Part shown: positions 43,879 through 56,282 of the stretch, one piece after another
Numbering within the stretch: position 1 is the first letter of the stretch
Layout of the letters: each line of letters opens with the position of its first letter
Source: Meandrina meandrites
Lineage: Eukaryota > Cnidaria > Anthozoa > Scleractinia > Meandrinidae
Length of the DNA: 64,000 bases
NCBI GenBank assembly: GCA_963693305.1
Contig: OY855910.1
Coordinates: 16,865,862-16,929,861 of the forward strand
Direction of reading: 5' to 3'
The notes under the pieces: model-generated
What the model saw: only the letters and a program-made list of their open reading frames with translations
What the model was told of the DNA's origin: nothing
The model's database searches: none
Program-made: the position numbers and the translations under genes

Positions 43879-45289
43879 TGGCGGCTGGTCGAATGTACAC
43901 AGCAGAAGAAGTTGCTGAGGCTTCAGGATTACAAAGAAAGGCAAGGTATTTTAGTTGATACCACTAACAGCATTTGAACTAATTTCTGTGGAAACAAATA
44001 GATATGCATTGCATTATTTTGATGACCCAGCTGATCTACCGCCAAGCTCACGATTCCTAAGCTGGACAGACACCAGCAAGGCTGAGATAAAAGCATTTGT
44101 CGCTCTACAGATTGCTATGGGATTGTGTCAAAAGCCAACTATTCAAAGTTACTGGAATGAATTTTGGCTGACTTACACTCCTTTCAATTCAATTATGTCT
44201 CGAAATAGGTTTGAGCTTATTCAAACATTCTTACATTTTAACAATTCTAATATGCAAGTGCCAAGAGGACAAAGAGGGTTTAGTCCTCTGTTCAAAATAC
44301 AGCCTTTGCTTACATGCGGGTTTATGGCCCAAGAAGGGAGTTATCTCTTGACGAAAGCATGGTGAAATTCAAAGGCCGCATAAAAATTTTCAACAATATC
44401 TACCTGCGAAACCCACTGAGTGGGGAATCAAGGAGTTTATTTTAGCAGAAGCTAAAACAGGATATGCTATGAAATCTATAGTTTACACTGGGAAAACCTC
44501 ATTCCAAAGAGATTCCAGATCAAGTTGTGCTTAATCTTCTGGAGGGTTTTGAAGACAAGGAGCATAAGGTTTACATGGACAGTTTCTGGTCTTGTCCAAG
44601 CCTTTTTTTTAATTAAAGATAAGAACAATGGTGCTTGTGGAACTGTTATTAGTAACAGAAAGGGAATCCCCCAGGAACTGAAGCCAAGTTCCCTTTCTCT
44701 AAAAAAGGGGATCCTCCAGTCTTCATGCGAAAGAAAGATGATGATATGATTGCTTGTGCATGGCATGATACAAAGAGGCTCACATTACTTAGTACAATAG
44801 ACAACAATCTGACTGTTGAAAAGGATGTGAGGTCCAAAGATAACTATACTGGCTATAGGACTGGAGAAACCAGTCCTAGCTGAAATGTACAATCATTTCA
44901 CGGGTGGTGTGGACACATTTGATCAGCTTTTAGGAACTTACCAGTATCCGCACAAGTCTCAAAAATGGTATCACACTGTCTACGATAGAGTGCAAGAGGT
45001 TGCCCTGGTGAATGGGTTTATCTTGTACAGGAAAGCTAGTGACCTCAAACTAATTCCCAAGCAATTTCACAAAGCAGTTATTGATGGACTATTGAAAAAC
45101 TGGCAGCCACCCTGCAAGAAAATAGGGCATCCATCACTTCTACCTGAGCTACCTCTTACAGAGCACCATTTCCCCGACAAATATGAAAACCCCAAGTACA
45201 AGCCAGAATGCCAACAGAGAAACCATCATCATTTGTTGATAAACTACTGCAGCCTAAGGCACAACAACAGAAGTCATAGTCAAAGATAA
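43879..45289 (+). pseudogene. piggyBac-type transposase
   Basis: DDE_Tnp_1_7 family order is preserved: TAFELISVETNRYALHYFDD (43960), IKAFVALQIAMGLCQKPTIQ, NRFELIQTFLHFNNS; LDESMVKFKGR (first catalytic Asp, about 44350); HKVYMDSFWSC (second Asp, about 44566); GTVISNRKGIPQEL; WHDTKRLTLLST (third Asp, about 44767); FTGGVDTFDQLLGTY (44903). At least five frame changes or stops break it. The ATG at 43879 (MAAGRMYTAEEVAEASGL) may be the original start. No TTAA-bounded TIRs were identified. It looks like an old domesticated or decayed copy. Confidence 0.85.
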
Positions 45290-45955
45290 GACTGACTCCA
45301 TTAATTGCATAGAGAAAACGAGACTCCCAACAGCCACAATAATTGTACCAATGGATGTAACAAGCCTCTATACAAACATACCACAAGAGGGAATTTACAC
45401 AGTATGCAAAGCATACGCAACATCCTATATGAATGAACCTCCTATCCCTGCACAACTACTTTAACAAGCACTAAGGCTAATTCTGCAAGAACACTTATTC
45501 CAGTTTGCTAGAAAAAACTACCTACAAACACCTGGTAGAAAAAAAAACTACCTACAAACACATGGTACAGCCATGGGCACAAAAATGGCAGTTGCCTTTG
45601 CTAACATCTTCATAATATAATCAGAGAAGACATAATGCAGTTCATTGAACAAGTGGACACTATATTACCACCCCACGATCAAATTTACAGCTGAAACTTC
45701 CATCACAGAAATTACATTCCTGGATGCCAAAATCTATAAGCCTACTCAGATGTTCAAGTATACAAATTTTAGTTTGTCTCACCCACCGGGAATTAAAAGA
45801 GGCTGCTTTAAAGGAGAGCCTCTCAGAACGAACTATTGCAAAGAAATATTTAAAGAGAAAATTGAAAACTTCAAACCACATTTGCTAGAGAATGGACTCT
45901 CTCTAAAGTCAATTTTGAAGACACAAAGCTAGCCCCCAACCAAAACAAAAGGAAA
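45290..45955 (+). pseudogene. Penelope-like element RT
   Basis: Reads VPMDVTSLYTNIPQEGIYTV, then QALRLILQEHLFQF, GTAMGTKMAVAFANIFI, FTAETSITEITFLDAKIYKP and FSLSHPPGIKRGCFKGEPLR. These are the characteristic RT blocks of Penelope-like elements (DVTSLYTNIP, HGTAMGTK, SCHPPG.K.G...GE..R). The IDD palm motif is missing between 45620 and 45650, and a 27-bp duplication (AAAACTACCTACAAACAC at 45518 and 45549) disrupts the frame. No GIY-YIG endonuclease is seen. Confidence 0.82.
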
Positions 45956-47135
45956 ACAAACATGTCTTGCCTTTTGTCACAATACCAGCCATGATCTGCC
46001 CCTAATTTCATAAAAATAGGGAGATTGTTCAAAGGCATAGTTGTAAGAGCCAAACTATGAAACAGGCTAAGGGAGTCACGCAGGCCTGTCAACCCCATTT
46101 TCTACAGAAGCCCAACAAGCAATGGTTGGACTTGATGTATTTTTGTTAATTTAGAGCATCCATGTTATTCTGCTGTCAGCTTTGTGTTAAATTATTTCTA
46201 AAGCATATAAAAGTATGATTCCATTTTAAATTTTGTAACACATTTTGGTGTTAAAAGCCAAAAAAAAAGGAAAAATAGGAGGTTTTCAAGAAAACAGTGC
46301 CAGTAACCAGTCATTGAGAAGGCCTGATCAGGTTCCTAAGGTTCTGGCAGAGAGCCTGTTCCTAGGCCTGGCAATCTGTTCTATCAAAATCAAACCAATC
46401 AGCCACACATGGGATTTCTTGATGAAACTTAAGTTTAAAAATGTGAAGTGCATGCAAACAAATCTGAAGTTTATCTACATATGTTCCTTCAGGAGCTGAG
46501 CACTAGTGTGTTTCAGCAATAATTATGTCCTTACAGAACAGTCAGTTATTATACCAAGTTTATTATTACCAAAGCTTCTCTGTTTGAGTACATTTTTAAA
46601 TGCCACTTCCCATTGCCCAAGGAGAATTTCACAAAAAACAGGGACTTTAATTCCAATGAGAACACGCCAAGGAAAATAACTGTTTTACAACAACTGTTTA
46701 TTAACAAATCCCCAGTTTCCTCATAACAGTTGCCAATTGAAGTTACTTTTCTGTTACTTAATTGGACTTATATTGTAAGCTGTTCTAAAACTGAATGGGT
46801 TTAAAATGACAACTAATGATCTATAAATACTTTGTTTATACTTGTCTGACAAATTGTCTCTTAAGATTCCCATGACAAGGGGATTAAAACATTAAATTTG
46901 ACAGATGAATATGAGTTACCCATTTTTTCTTTGTCAACCCAGCCAAAGGGTAATGGGAGATCTGGAGCTGGTAAGTTACTTTATGCTTCATTTTGAAGCA
47001 TAAGGCTAAAGCGTTGCAAAGAGGAAAATTTACATGGTATGCAGACTGAGAAAAAAGTTATTGTTTTGACGGCTTGGCAGGCAAGTGTACAAAAATTTTA
47101 TACCGTACAACATAAGAGAGGTCATCTTGCAAATA
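45956..47135. other. unassigned
   Basis: No gene recognised. The small open frame at 46245-46499 has no family features. Non-coding AT-rich DNA. Confidence 0.4.
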
Positions 47136-48803
47136 CTTGCTGTAAGCCCCTGGTACAAGGTGTCAACGAATCATTGTTAACTTGTGTGTTTCCCACTTGT
47201 CTTAAGCAGTCCCTTATACGTCCACTATTGAAGAAACCAGATCTTGATCAAGAGATTCTGAAAAACTATAGACCTATAGCAAACATTCCTTTCTTCGCCA
47301 AAATCATCGAAAAAGTTGTAGCTCTTCAAGCATATTCTTACTTGGAAACAAATAAGCTGATGCCACCTTTGCAGTCTGCTTATCGCAAGAACCACTCTAC
47401 AGAAACTGCACTTCTACGTGTTTTGAACGACATCTTAACGACTCTAGATCATCGTCAAGATGTTGTCCTTGTCATGTTAGATCTGTCCGCTGCCTTCGAT
47501 ACCTTGGATCATGATATCCTCATATGCAGGCTAAGATGACATTTTGGTTTCTCCGACACTGTACTCAAGTGGTTCTCCTCTTACCTCAGTGGTCGAACGC
47601 AATCAGTCATCATAGGCGATACTACATCTAGTCCTCGCTCTGTAGATTTTGGTGTTCCCCAAGGGTCAATTCTGGGACCTCTTCTGTTTAGTTTGTACGT
47701 GGCACCTCTCCAGGATATTGTAGCTGCACACAAACTTGACTCCATGTTCTATGCTGACGACTCTCAACTTTATATCGCTATAAATCCCAATGATTATTCT
47801 CCTGCCCCAGACACTCTTCGAAACTGCATCGATGTCATAAATTGGAACACTCTAAACATGCTCTTATGCAACCCTGGTAAAACAGAGGTCATCCAATTTA
47901 CTTCCCATTTTGCACAACATCCTGTTCTTAACTGTTTTTCTTTTGGCAATACTACAATCGAACTGTCTGACAAAGTACGCAATTTGGGTGTCATATTAGA
48001 CAAGGAACTGAGCATAAAACAACACGTTAATGACATCTGCAAGAAGGCTATACTGGCAATACGATCAATAAACCGGATGAGAAATTATCTCTCACATGAC
48101 AATTTCAAATGTATCGTGAATGCTTTTGTCATTTCACGCCTGGATTACTGCAACAGTATACTTTACAGCCTCCCTAAGCTTGAGCATGATAAACTGCAGC
48201 GAATTCAGAACATTGTGGCGCGACTGATTACTGGAACTAAGCGGAAAGAACACATTACTCCCACCCTCAAGGACCTGCACTGGCTTCCTGTCAAATCACG
48301 CATCGTTTTTAAGATCCTTCTTTTAACCTACAAAGCCCTTAATGGTCATTCACCAACTTACTTAACTTCTCTTTTTAAAGCCTATAAACCAGCTCGTTCC
48401 CTTCGATCATCTGGCCAATCACTCTTACAAGTTCCTGATGTGAAAACATGCACATACGGTCAGAGATCCTTCTCTTTTTACGCCACGAAACTTTGGAACG
48501 ACCTACCTTTTTATATCAAACAGTCTGAGAGCATAGCGATTTTTAAAAAGAACCTTAAAACATTTCTTTTTTGTAATAGCTTTTAACCTAGTCATAGATT
48601 TTAATAATTGCATATTTTAGTTAGAATTTTTAGCTAGTTTAATATTTTAACTCTTTTTACCTTAATACTGAGTTTCTGTATTTAACAGCATTTTTACTTT
48701 CATATTTTTTTTAAATTCTTTTAATCATGTGCAATTGTAAGCGCATTGAGAATTTTAAATGCGCATTAAGAACCTTTTTATTATTATTATTATCATTATT
48801 ACT
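47136..48803 (+). mobile_element. 5'-truncated L2/CR1-like LINE
   Basis: Begins within the RT and ends in a short 3' region with GCGCATTGAGAATTTTAAATG and a TTA-rich microsatellite (48778-48803), the usual 3' end of L2/CR1-type LINEs, which lack an A tail. No target duplication was identified, also normal for this group. Confidence 0.85.
47186..48586 (+). pseudogene. L2/CR1-like reverse transcriptase, one in-frame stop
   Basis: One frame runs from before 47186 to TAA at 48584-48586, interrupted only by TGA at 47537-47539. Motifs in order: SLIRPLLKKPDLDQEILKNY, NIPFFAKIIEKVV, QSAYRKNHSTETALLRVLND, VMLDLSAAFDTLDHDIL, GVPQGSILGPLLFSLYV, MFYADDSQLYIAI (catalytic YADD at 47750-47761), NPGKTEVIQF, FVISRLDYCNSILYSLPK, RIVFKILLLTYKALNG. 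The C-terminal block after RT is complete. This is one of the best preserved RT genes in the window; the endonuclease is missing by 5' truncation. Confidence 0.93.
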
Positions 48804-49403
48804 CCCTTAAGAAAAACTGATTGGCCATTGCTGCACTTTTTTGACTGATACAAACTTGAGTCTACTAGACTTCTGTTAACATGTTGTTTTGCTACTGTTC
48901 TCTTTGCTGCTCTCTTTTGTGAAGACGAGCTCCCCTCAACTGACTGTTGGTCGTCAGTCGGCCGACAGGCTACCGACAGGCCACTGATAGACGACCAACA
49001 GGTTACCGACAGACTACCGACAGTTTCCCAAAACAGACATTTTACTGTAAAATAGAGCAGAAAAAGCTGGAGTTGCCCCGACACAGAAAGCAATAAGACC
49101 AGATAAACATTGTATTTCATTGTAATACATCATCTACTTACTGATACAAAAAATTGACTGCTCGCCGAGATTTTCTTTTATACGAAGTTTAATTTGTTAT
49201 AAATATATCACCTGCATAATTTTCAGTCCACTTGTCAAGTGCTGAAATCACTTTCGAAGATGATAATCCAAAACCTAGGCATAAACACTTGCTAAAATCG
49301 CCCTACAATGCAATGCGAACCCTCTATGGTATGTCATGTAAGTATAAATAATGTTTACCTTTTACATTTTTCTCTGTTTGCATTGCAATAATCGAGCGGG
49401 CTT
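48804..49403. other. unassigned, with short GACAG-type tandem repeat
   Basis: 48945-49025 has degenerate repeats of TACCGACAG/GGCCGACAGG. Otherwise nothing is recognised. Confidence 0.5.
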
Positions 49404-49884
49404 CCGGTTCCATAGCTTTATATTCACTTGGAATCATCAAAGTGATATGATGTTAACAAAGCAAGACGTCAAAAATGTAGCTCAGATTCAAATAAACACT
49501 AGAATGACTAAAAGGAACAAATTTATTGATGAAAATCATTCCAGAAACTAGAATGTTTGCGAGTGTTTTTGCAGTGTTTGTTATTTGCTGACGCCGAGCA
49601 TTGCGTTCATGTCAATTTCTCAGCCTTCCCAAGTGCATGCTTTGAGCTTTTCCAGACCTTTCTTTAAAAAAATAAATGAAGCAGGAATCTTAACACAAAG
49701 CAGAACTATCACACCTAACATCAGAGCGTTTGCGCTCGTGCAGTAGCCAGCCACATCTTCGGAAAGTAATCGGTCCGTGAATTATGAATATTCAATGAGA
49801 AAGAACAATAGCGTGAATATATGAATAATAATCGACCCACAAAATGTGGGTACACACTTAAAGCGTGCCAGTGTTGTAATGTAG
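49404..49884. mobile_element. second copy of the right end of the 9.7-kb TIR element
   Basis: Matches 17090-17572 over its whole length (for example AACAAATTTATTGATGAAAA and TTTGCGCTCGTGCAGTAGCC) and ends at the same TIR bases, ...GCGTGCCAGTGTTGTAATG, with one change. The left TIR is not seen upstream, so this is a truncated copy. The small minus frame inside (49721-49912) is a by-product. Confidence 0.85.
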
Positions 49885-51234
49885 GCGAAACAGTAAAGAA
49901 GTGTTCGTTCAAACCAACAAGGTCAGCTAAAATCTAGAGAGGGAACTATCTACAAGTCTGGCAGTGCTCTATGCCAAGATCAAGATGCTATTAATGCTGT
50001 CAACATACCAAAAGCTGAACTTTGTCAATTTAAACAACAAGTACCACAATTTCCACAATTAGAAAATCGAAAAGATATCAAGCATTCAACCCAGGTTTTG
50101 AATACAATTTTGACATTTACGACACAGAAACAAATTGTGGTGGGCAAAACAAGCTGAACTGGTGGAATAAGCTTCACTGTTACGGCACTGGTGATTCATT
50201 CACGAAATTTCTCTTACCAATAAATGATATCAATCAACATGGAAGTAAAGTAAACAAGTTTCACATTGCATACTGGTACTGTATACGTATACCGTATACG
50301 TATACTGGTACTCTACAGAAATGGCTTGCTTCATAAACCCTTCTTCTGCGAGAGTTTACTGTCTTTTGTCAGCTTCCTGTAATCCACAAGTGCCAACATT
50401 AAAAATACAACATCAAAACCCATAAAACCTCTCCTCACAGGACACAACACAAACGTATTTGACACAACATTACTCATACGAAACATTAACAGGGATGAAG
50501 AAATCCGAACAAAATTTGAACTGGACTTGCAGTTCGCAGAGAGTTTTACCTTGATCATACATCTTCTCAAGGACAAAAATAACCGTTGCTTCCTCACAGG
50601 AGAATGCACGGGATATCAACAGATGCCTGTTTTAGGCTGAATTTCACAATTTGTGTTATGGCTTTAAGGCGATTCCCTGGTTTTGCACTGTGCATCTCTC
50701 ACTGCACATAACAATGTGACATCCAAGATGGCAGCTGTAAAAAAACCTGACCTGTCATGTGACAAGGGTGATTTCGCAGCGAAATTGAGGTAGAGCGATG
50801 GGAAAAATTAAAGAAAAAAAGGCAAACACATCTCCTTGCCGTGATCAAGTCATATGTTTTGAGGATGTATATTAAATTAGTGGTAGGCCTGTTGTTAAGC
50901 TCGACTAGATTGCAGAAGCCCTCGATGGTGGATGTAAAGCTTGTGGCAAGCTACTTCAATTGTCAAACATAACCAACAAAACAATCTCAGGTTTAGGATC
51001 TTTTTGTATATCACTTGCCGTAATCCAGATCGCGGCAATATTTATGTTTGTCACACGATCAAGACCCACAGAATGGCAGGAAGTCTCCATGGAACACCAA
51101 TCTTCAACATAAACACCAAGTTAGCAGCAGGTGTGTTCCGTGACTATGAAACAGATCATGTTACAATGTCTTTTTAAGTGCCAGTTTTTCCCAATTATTT
51201 ACCTGATAATTCAATACTCTAGCCGCCATCAAAA
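49885..51234. other. unassigned
   Basis: A perfect palindrome-like GTATACGTATACCGTATACG stretch lies at about 50281-50306. Open frames at 50331-50609 (-) and 50941-51177 (+) have no recognisable motif. No gene is called. Confidence 0.4.
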
Positions 51235-51482
51235 TACTCTAGTGGTCATCAAAAGCGTTAAAACGGTTTCCTTAGCCGGTCGAACTGCCAAGCAAAATTT
51301 TTAAATGGATAGGCAGAAGCCTTCAAACAGCAATGAAAATATTCAAATCGATGTGCTAAAGCGTTTTAACAGCTAAGCAAAACATTTTAATGGATAGGTA
51401 AGAGCGTTTTAACAGGTGTCACACAAACCGTCTTAATGGATTGATTGACAAAAGTTTTAACAGTAACCTAAGCAAAACGTTT
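51235..51482. repeat. degenerate tandem repeats, about 60-bp unit
   Basis: AGCAAAACATTTTAATGGAT and AGAGCGTTTTAACAG variants recur about four times. Strongly diverged. Confidence 0.6.
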
Positions 51483-51780
51483 TTATTTAGGAGTGAGTTA
51501 AGCAGATACAGAGCTACTAAGGAAAACAAATATCAAGCTAATCCTGATAGCAAAATTCACTAATAGCGCTCTCAATACAGAGTTCTATGGACAAAAAGCT
51601 GTATCAATAATAGGAAAATCATGATTCCATGATAATAATTGCCAAATGAATATTTGTTCCATTCAGCACATGTTTATGACCCTCCAGAAGTATTTTTACC
51701 ACAAAGGTGTTGACTTTCATATGGAAATAAGTTTCTGATTTCTTACTTTTCTGTACAATATTGTCTTTTCCTTAATTATA

Positions 51781-53966
51781 GCGGAGATCTCCAGCAGCCC
51801 AAAGGGCCGCAGAGCGGAGCCCCATAACTACCATGCGAGGATAGAAATTAAGAAAACCATGCGTTTGAGTTTTCATGGTCATCGTGGCTAGCAGCATGGC
51901 TCACGGGTGCGTGCGCCTAGCGACGGCGCCCAAAATGGCGGCCATACTCCAGAAAAAGCTTGACTTGGGCATCTTACGTGTTTGATATTGACCATCCACC
52001 TTTCATTAAAGTTACCTATCATAGAAGTTTGTAGGACACTGTAATTTTTTTTAATCATGTTGAAAATCGACTAGGGATATTTCACTTCGCCTACACGAAT
52101 CAATTGCGTGAAAAGGCGACAAAATATTTGGCGGTTGCTCAACCGCAGCAATAACAACTTGTGAAGAAAGTGAGAAGAAGAAAATGTTTCTTCGTTATTA
52201 TTTTTCACCCCATCACTTCAGAGATTTTTTCTCACATCAAAAAAATGATCTGGACATATCACATCAACTTAAACGAAGCCATTGCATGAAAAGGCGCCAA
52301 AATCTTTGGCACGCTGTTCACGTTAAAAGCTAAATGAAACACGCGAAGAAAGCTGCTGAAGAACATAGATCTTCGTGGATATTTCTCGCTCTATTTACCC
52401 ATCTTCATCATGGAAACTTATTCCAAATCATTTAGGACAACCTTGTAACGGGAAGATCCGAAGTAATTGCGGACTTGAACATGATATATCGGACTACAAG
52501 TCAAAAGAGCGATGTCCAGCGTTCGACCTGCGGCTGAACAAGGCTGAAAATCACTGAATTGAGCTCAAATAAAAGTGGACTCAAAGCCGATCAAGTGCAC
52601 TGAAGTGAAGGATAAAAGACTGCTAAAGGCTACACCGATGGAAAGAGAGAAATTGATCTTCGTTGATAATTCATCTAATGTATATGTCGATGGTGTTGGA
52701 GAAAGCTTTAAATACAATGAAATTGCCATGTTCGTCTCCGATATTATTGGGCTCGTTTGAAAGCTTTGCCCTGCAGAATATACAAGCCTCCTTCAATAAT
52801 GAGGTAACAAACGTAAATGTATGCACTAAGCACAAGCCTAATTTTATATTGAGAGAATTTACTTCATTTATGAACAAATTTGAAGAATTTCAGATCTTCC
52901 GGTAAATATTTATCAAACCTGTTCGTGTTTGTACATTTTATACAGACACTGTTTATCAAATATTTCATTTAGACTAGTGATGTTCACTACTGGATTTTGA
53001 AAACAAATTATTTAGCTTCACGGATCAAAATCACAATTTCGCAGAATTTCGGCTCGCTTGCATTTGTTTTGTTTCTCTTGTCCCTGCTTATCACTGAGTG
53101 TGTTGAAATATCTTCGACGCGTAAACAAATATTTCGCCGGTTTCGTTGTGAGTTTACCTGTGCTTGGCTGAGTGAGTTCAGACTTTACCTACCGCATATT
53201 TATACTAACCAGAAATGAAGAAAATTCATTCAGTTCTCTACATAAAATTATCTAAGGTACTTAGCAACGCGTACGATAAAACAGGATTAGTTAATCATTC
53301 CACTAAACAGCAACGAAAAGAAGATGGTTCAAACAGTCAAAACAACATTGTAAGCTCATTCTAAGTTAGCGTGCACTACTTCCCAAATCACAAACTGCCA
53401 CAATTCTTAAACAAAAACTGGTTTAAAATGACTTACATAACCGGCACCATAAATTTTCAGAGTTTGTTTTGCCGCCTCGATTTTCTCAGTTTGCCGTGGC
53501 GTGAGTTCATTTTGTTTACTGCGTTTATCAGCGAGTTCACTTTGTTTTCTGTATTTTGTTTTTGCCTTGAGTTGATTTTCTTGCCCTGACAGTTTTGTAG
53601 TAAATCAAAACAAGGTCAAGATTCGTTTTACATTGAAAAACTCAAAGAGGTCCTGGAGGTGTATTAATTAGTGTACAGAAAACGTTATAAAGATTTGTTT
53701 TGCGCCAACGTGCGTACGTGAGGAACCCAATAAAATGCACTCGTCAAATTCAATTTTAGAACCTGTCAGTGACACGCTGTCACAGGAAAGAAAATTCAGA
53801 CGCGACCACGAAATATATTGACGTCGCTTTCGTCAACAAAACCATGAGAGGTTTTTAACCATGAGCGATTAAAATTATTTTTTGTACCTATATGGGCCAC
53901 TGTATAAGCTTAGAAATATAGTGTGGCTGCCTATTTAGTAATAAAATTAATAAACGGGAGCTCCGC
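51781..53966. mobile_element. 2.2-kb TIR element candidate, GCGGAG ends
   Basis: GCGGAGATCTCC at 51781 pairs with GGGAGCTCCGC ending at 53966. The left subterminal region is GC-rich (GCAGCCCAAAGGGCCGCAGA, GCGGAGCCCC), and CCATGCGAGG on the left is echoed by CCATGAGAGG on the right. The interior carries only short frames (52375-52905) without recognisable motifs. TIRs are short and no target duplication was found, so the borders are tentative. Confidence 0.45.
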
Positions 53967-54240
53967 TTTTAGGCCTGCCTAAATATATATATTATGTTAG
54001 TATTGCTATTACAAGTAGTAGCCATTTCAACCTTCTTTTTATTTGTAAACACTGTGATTCCTTGTAATCAGTAATAAAACATAATTCATGTACCAAATCA
54101 TTAATTAAAAAGTTTTGCATCATCTCAGTTAATTTGTAAATTGTACTCATAGCAGCTTTTGACCCACTCAAAAACATACAGTGTACAGAAGAAGCTAGGT
54201 TCTAACTGTCAATACACAACAAAGCACTCTTCTTTCACAG
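53967..54240. other. probable intron or intergenic
   Basis: Ends with a polypyrimidine tract and TCTTTCACAG, a good splice acceptor for the exon that follows. Confidence 0.4.
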
Positions 54241-54371
54241 GCCCTTCAGGAAATTCAGCTTTCCCTAGGAACACATGGGCTTCAACCTTCTAAAAGAACT
54301 GATACAAAAATGGCTCTTCAAAGAGCAAGGCAGAAAACAAAGGTCCAAAGAAGAAAGCGCAAAGAGAAGAG
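54241..54371 (+). CDS. internal coding exon of an unknown gene
   Basis: Flanked by TCTTTCACAG|GCC and AAGAG|GTAAATA. The open frame reads ALQEIQLSLGTHGLQPSKRT followed by a strongly basic end (QKTKVQRRKRKEKR), suggesting a nuclear protein. 131 nt. It may belong with the exon-like pieces at 56335, 59200 and 60772, which would make a gene spanning 54-61 kb invaded by a TIR element and a Gypsy remnant. No family recognised. Confidence 0.45.
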
Positions 54372-54548
54372 GTAAATAGATGTTGATAAAATAATACATG
54401 AGAAGATTCTATAGCATCATTTTTCTCTGTGAATTAAAACCTGCATGGCATTGAAATTAACAGTTTGGAAAAAAAGCTTAAACCTAATGCTATTATTGAC
54501 AGAACAATACCTTTATTTTCAACTGTAAAGTGTGTTCTGCTGATGCCA

Positions 54549-55105
54549 GGGGGGGGGGGGGGGGGGGGGGGGTGGCGTGCGTATGCAGGATTTCAAGTGA
54601 TGGGGATGATCGAATGGGGGCAAACATCAAGACCCAAAAAAAATCCTAGGGCTTCCAACAGAACCCAAGAAATCCCTGGACCGAAAATCAACCCCAAGAA
54701 AATCCCATGCTGAATTTTGGACCCTTTAAACTTCCAGAAAGGGATAAATGGTATATACAAAGAAAAACTTTTTAGAGATTGGATGTCCATGTTTGTTTAT
54801 TCATCATTCCATTTGAGTTTATCTTTCCCTCATCTGGTACTTGTTTTAAGAACACTAGAGACACCAAGAAAGAACACCTCTTTTGAACAACAATAGCATT
54901 TGAATGACAACTCTAACTCTTTTCACAGAACTATGCAGCCAAGACTGTAGATTGCTTTTAATAGCCAAAACAATCCCTATTTAAATCAAGCCACCCAAAA
55001 AAACACTTGCCCAAAAAAATTCCAGAGCCAAAAATTTCAAACCCCAAGCAAATCCTTTGATCATCCCTGTCACTTGAAAACCCAAGTACCTCCCCCCCAC
55101 ATGGG
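54549..55105. mobile_element. about 560-bp inverted-repeat element with poly-G ends
   Basis: G24 at 54549-54572 is followed by GCAGGATTTCAAGTGATGGG and ATGATCGAA. The right side has the inverted form, TTTGATCATCCCTGTCACTTG then GTACCTCCCCCCC (55055-55101). The interior is rich in CCCAA/CCCAAG phrases on one strand. Homopolymer length is likely to be unreliable. Confidence 0.6.
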
Positions 55106-55275
55106 TTGTAGCCATTTTCTATCATTGTTAGTATTGTGATACCCATATATGGAATGCACGGGTATCACATGTCAGATCGCAATTCAGTAAAACCATGTTG
55201 TTGTTGTTTTCTGGACAGCTAGCCTTTTTGACTATATATCATCCACTCCAATCTGGTGGAGAATCCAAAAACCTG

Positions 55276-56000
55276 GAATGTCCACAGTAGAAGAGCTCCA
55301 AGGTATCGTAGCAGGTCTCATGGCAGTCATAAAGTAACAGGCCGATGCACAAATGGCAACAAACGCTCAAATCGTTCAACTCATCGAAGTGCTATGCACA
55401 TGGCAGACCCCCCCCCCCCCCCCCCCCCCTGGCCGCTCAAGCAACTTCAACTTTTAACACTTCTCTACGAATGCCTGCCCTGCAGCTTCCACAATTCAGG
55501 TACCACCTCTCCAGTCACAACGACATAAACAAATTTCTGGAAACATTCGATGTACAAACAGCCCACTTACGGCCGCAATAAAACTCACTCTTCTTCAACA
55601 GTCATGCGTTGGCGAATGGCACAATTCAGTCTTGTCCATGGAGAAGTCAAAATTCACTGAAGAAACGCAGCTCAGAAGAAGTTAGACAACTTAAAACAAG
55701 CCTTGAAAACATCCTTTGTGGAACTGCCAGAAGTTCAACGCTGTTGGTTAGCATCAGAACTTTCCACTAAGAAACAGTGAGCCCCGGAATTGATTGATTG
55801 CTTCACTTATCGCGTTAAGGACAATTTACACTGACTATCCAAGCTCGAAGAAGCCATCGAAAGTAATTCACCACACTTCATATGTCATATTTCTTTCCAA
55901 GACGAAAACCAACGTCCAGAAACACTTAGTACTTAAAGCCAAGGAATACAAACGATCTGTCACAAATCATCGAAGCTGCAATGCGAATCGAGCATTCGTT
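55276..56000 (+). pseudogene. Gypsy-type gag remnant
   Basis: MSTVEELQGIVAGLMAVIK, then QMATNAQIVQLIEVL, a C22 tract (55408-55429), LPQFRYHLSSHNDINKFLET (shifted), AAIKLTLLQQSCVGEWHNSV and NLKQALKTSFVELPEVQRC. The order matches the capsid region of Ty3/Gypsy gag (a start MS...EL, then PF...DI..FL..FE, then LL...L.G.A). A stop at 55337-55339 and several shifts disable it. No protease or RT follows. Confidence 0.55.
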
Positions 56001-56282
56001 TAGTCCTGGAGGAGGTCACAGTAACTCCAACAAACCACAGTGGGAGTTTGCTTCCATAACCACTAAATGAATGCAAACATCATTTTTCTATGTGAGAAGA
56101 GTTATTTTAGGTGATCATTGTGATACAAAATTAATACTTGTACATGTGAATGGCCAATGCTTTCAGATGATGAACATGAGAAGTCCTTCCAAAAAATTAT
56201 AGAGCCTCTGAGGGATGCCATAACATCTACACCTGTTAAGGGGATTATATATCATTTCCTTGATATATGATCATGATCATAA

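Noticed and set aside
55408..55429. Poly-Pro tract as a protein feature
   Set aside because: It is a C22 homopolymer inside a dead Gypsy gag and may be of uncertain length.
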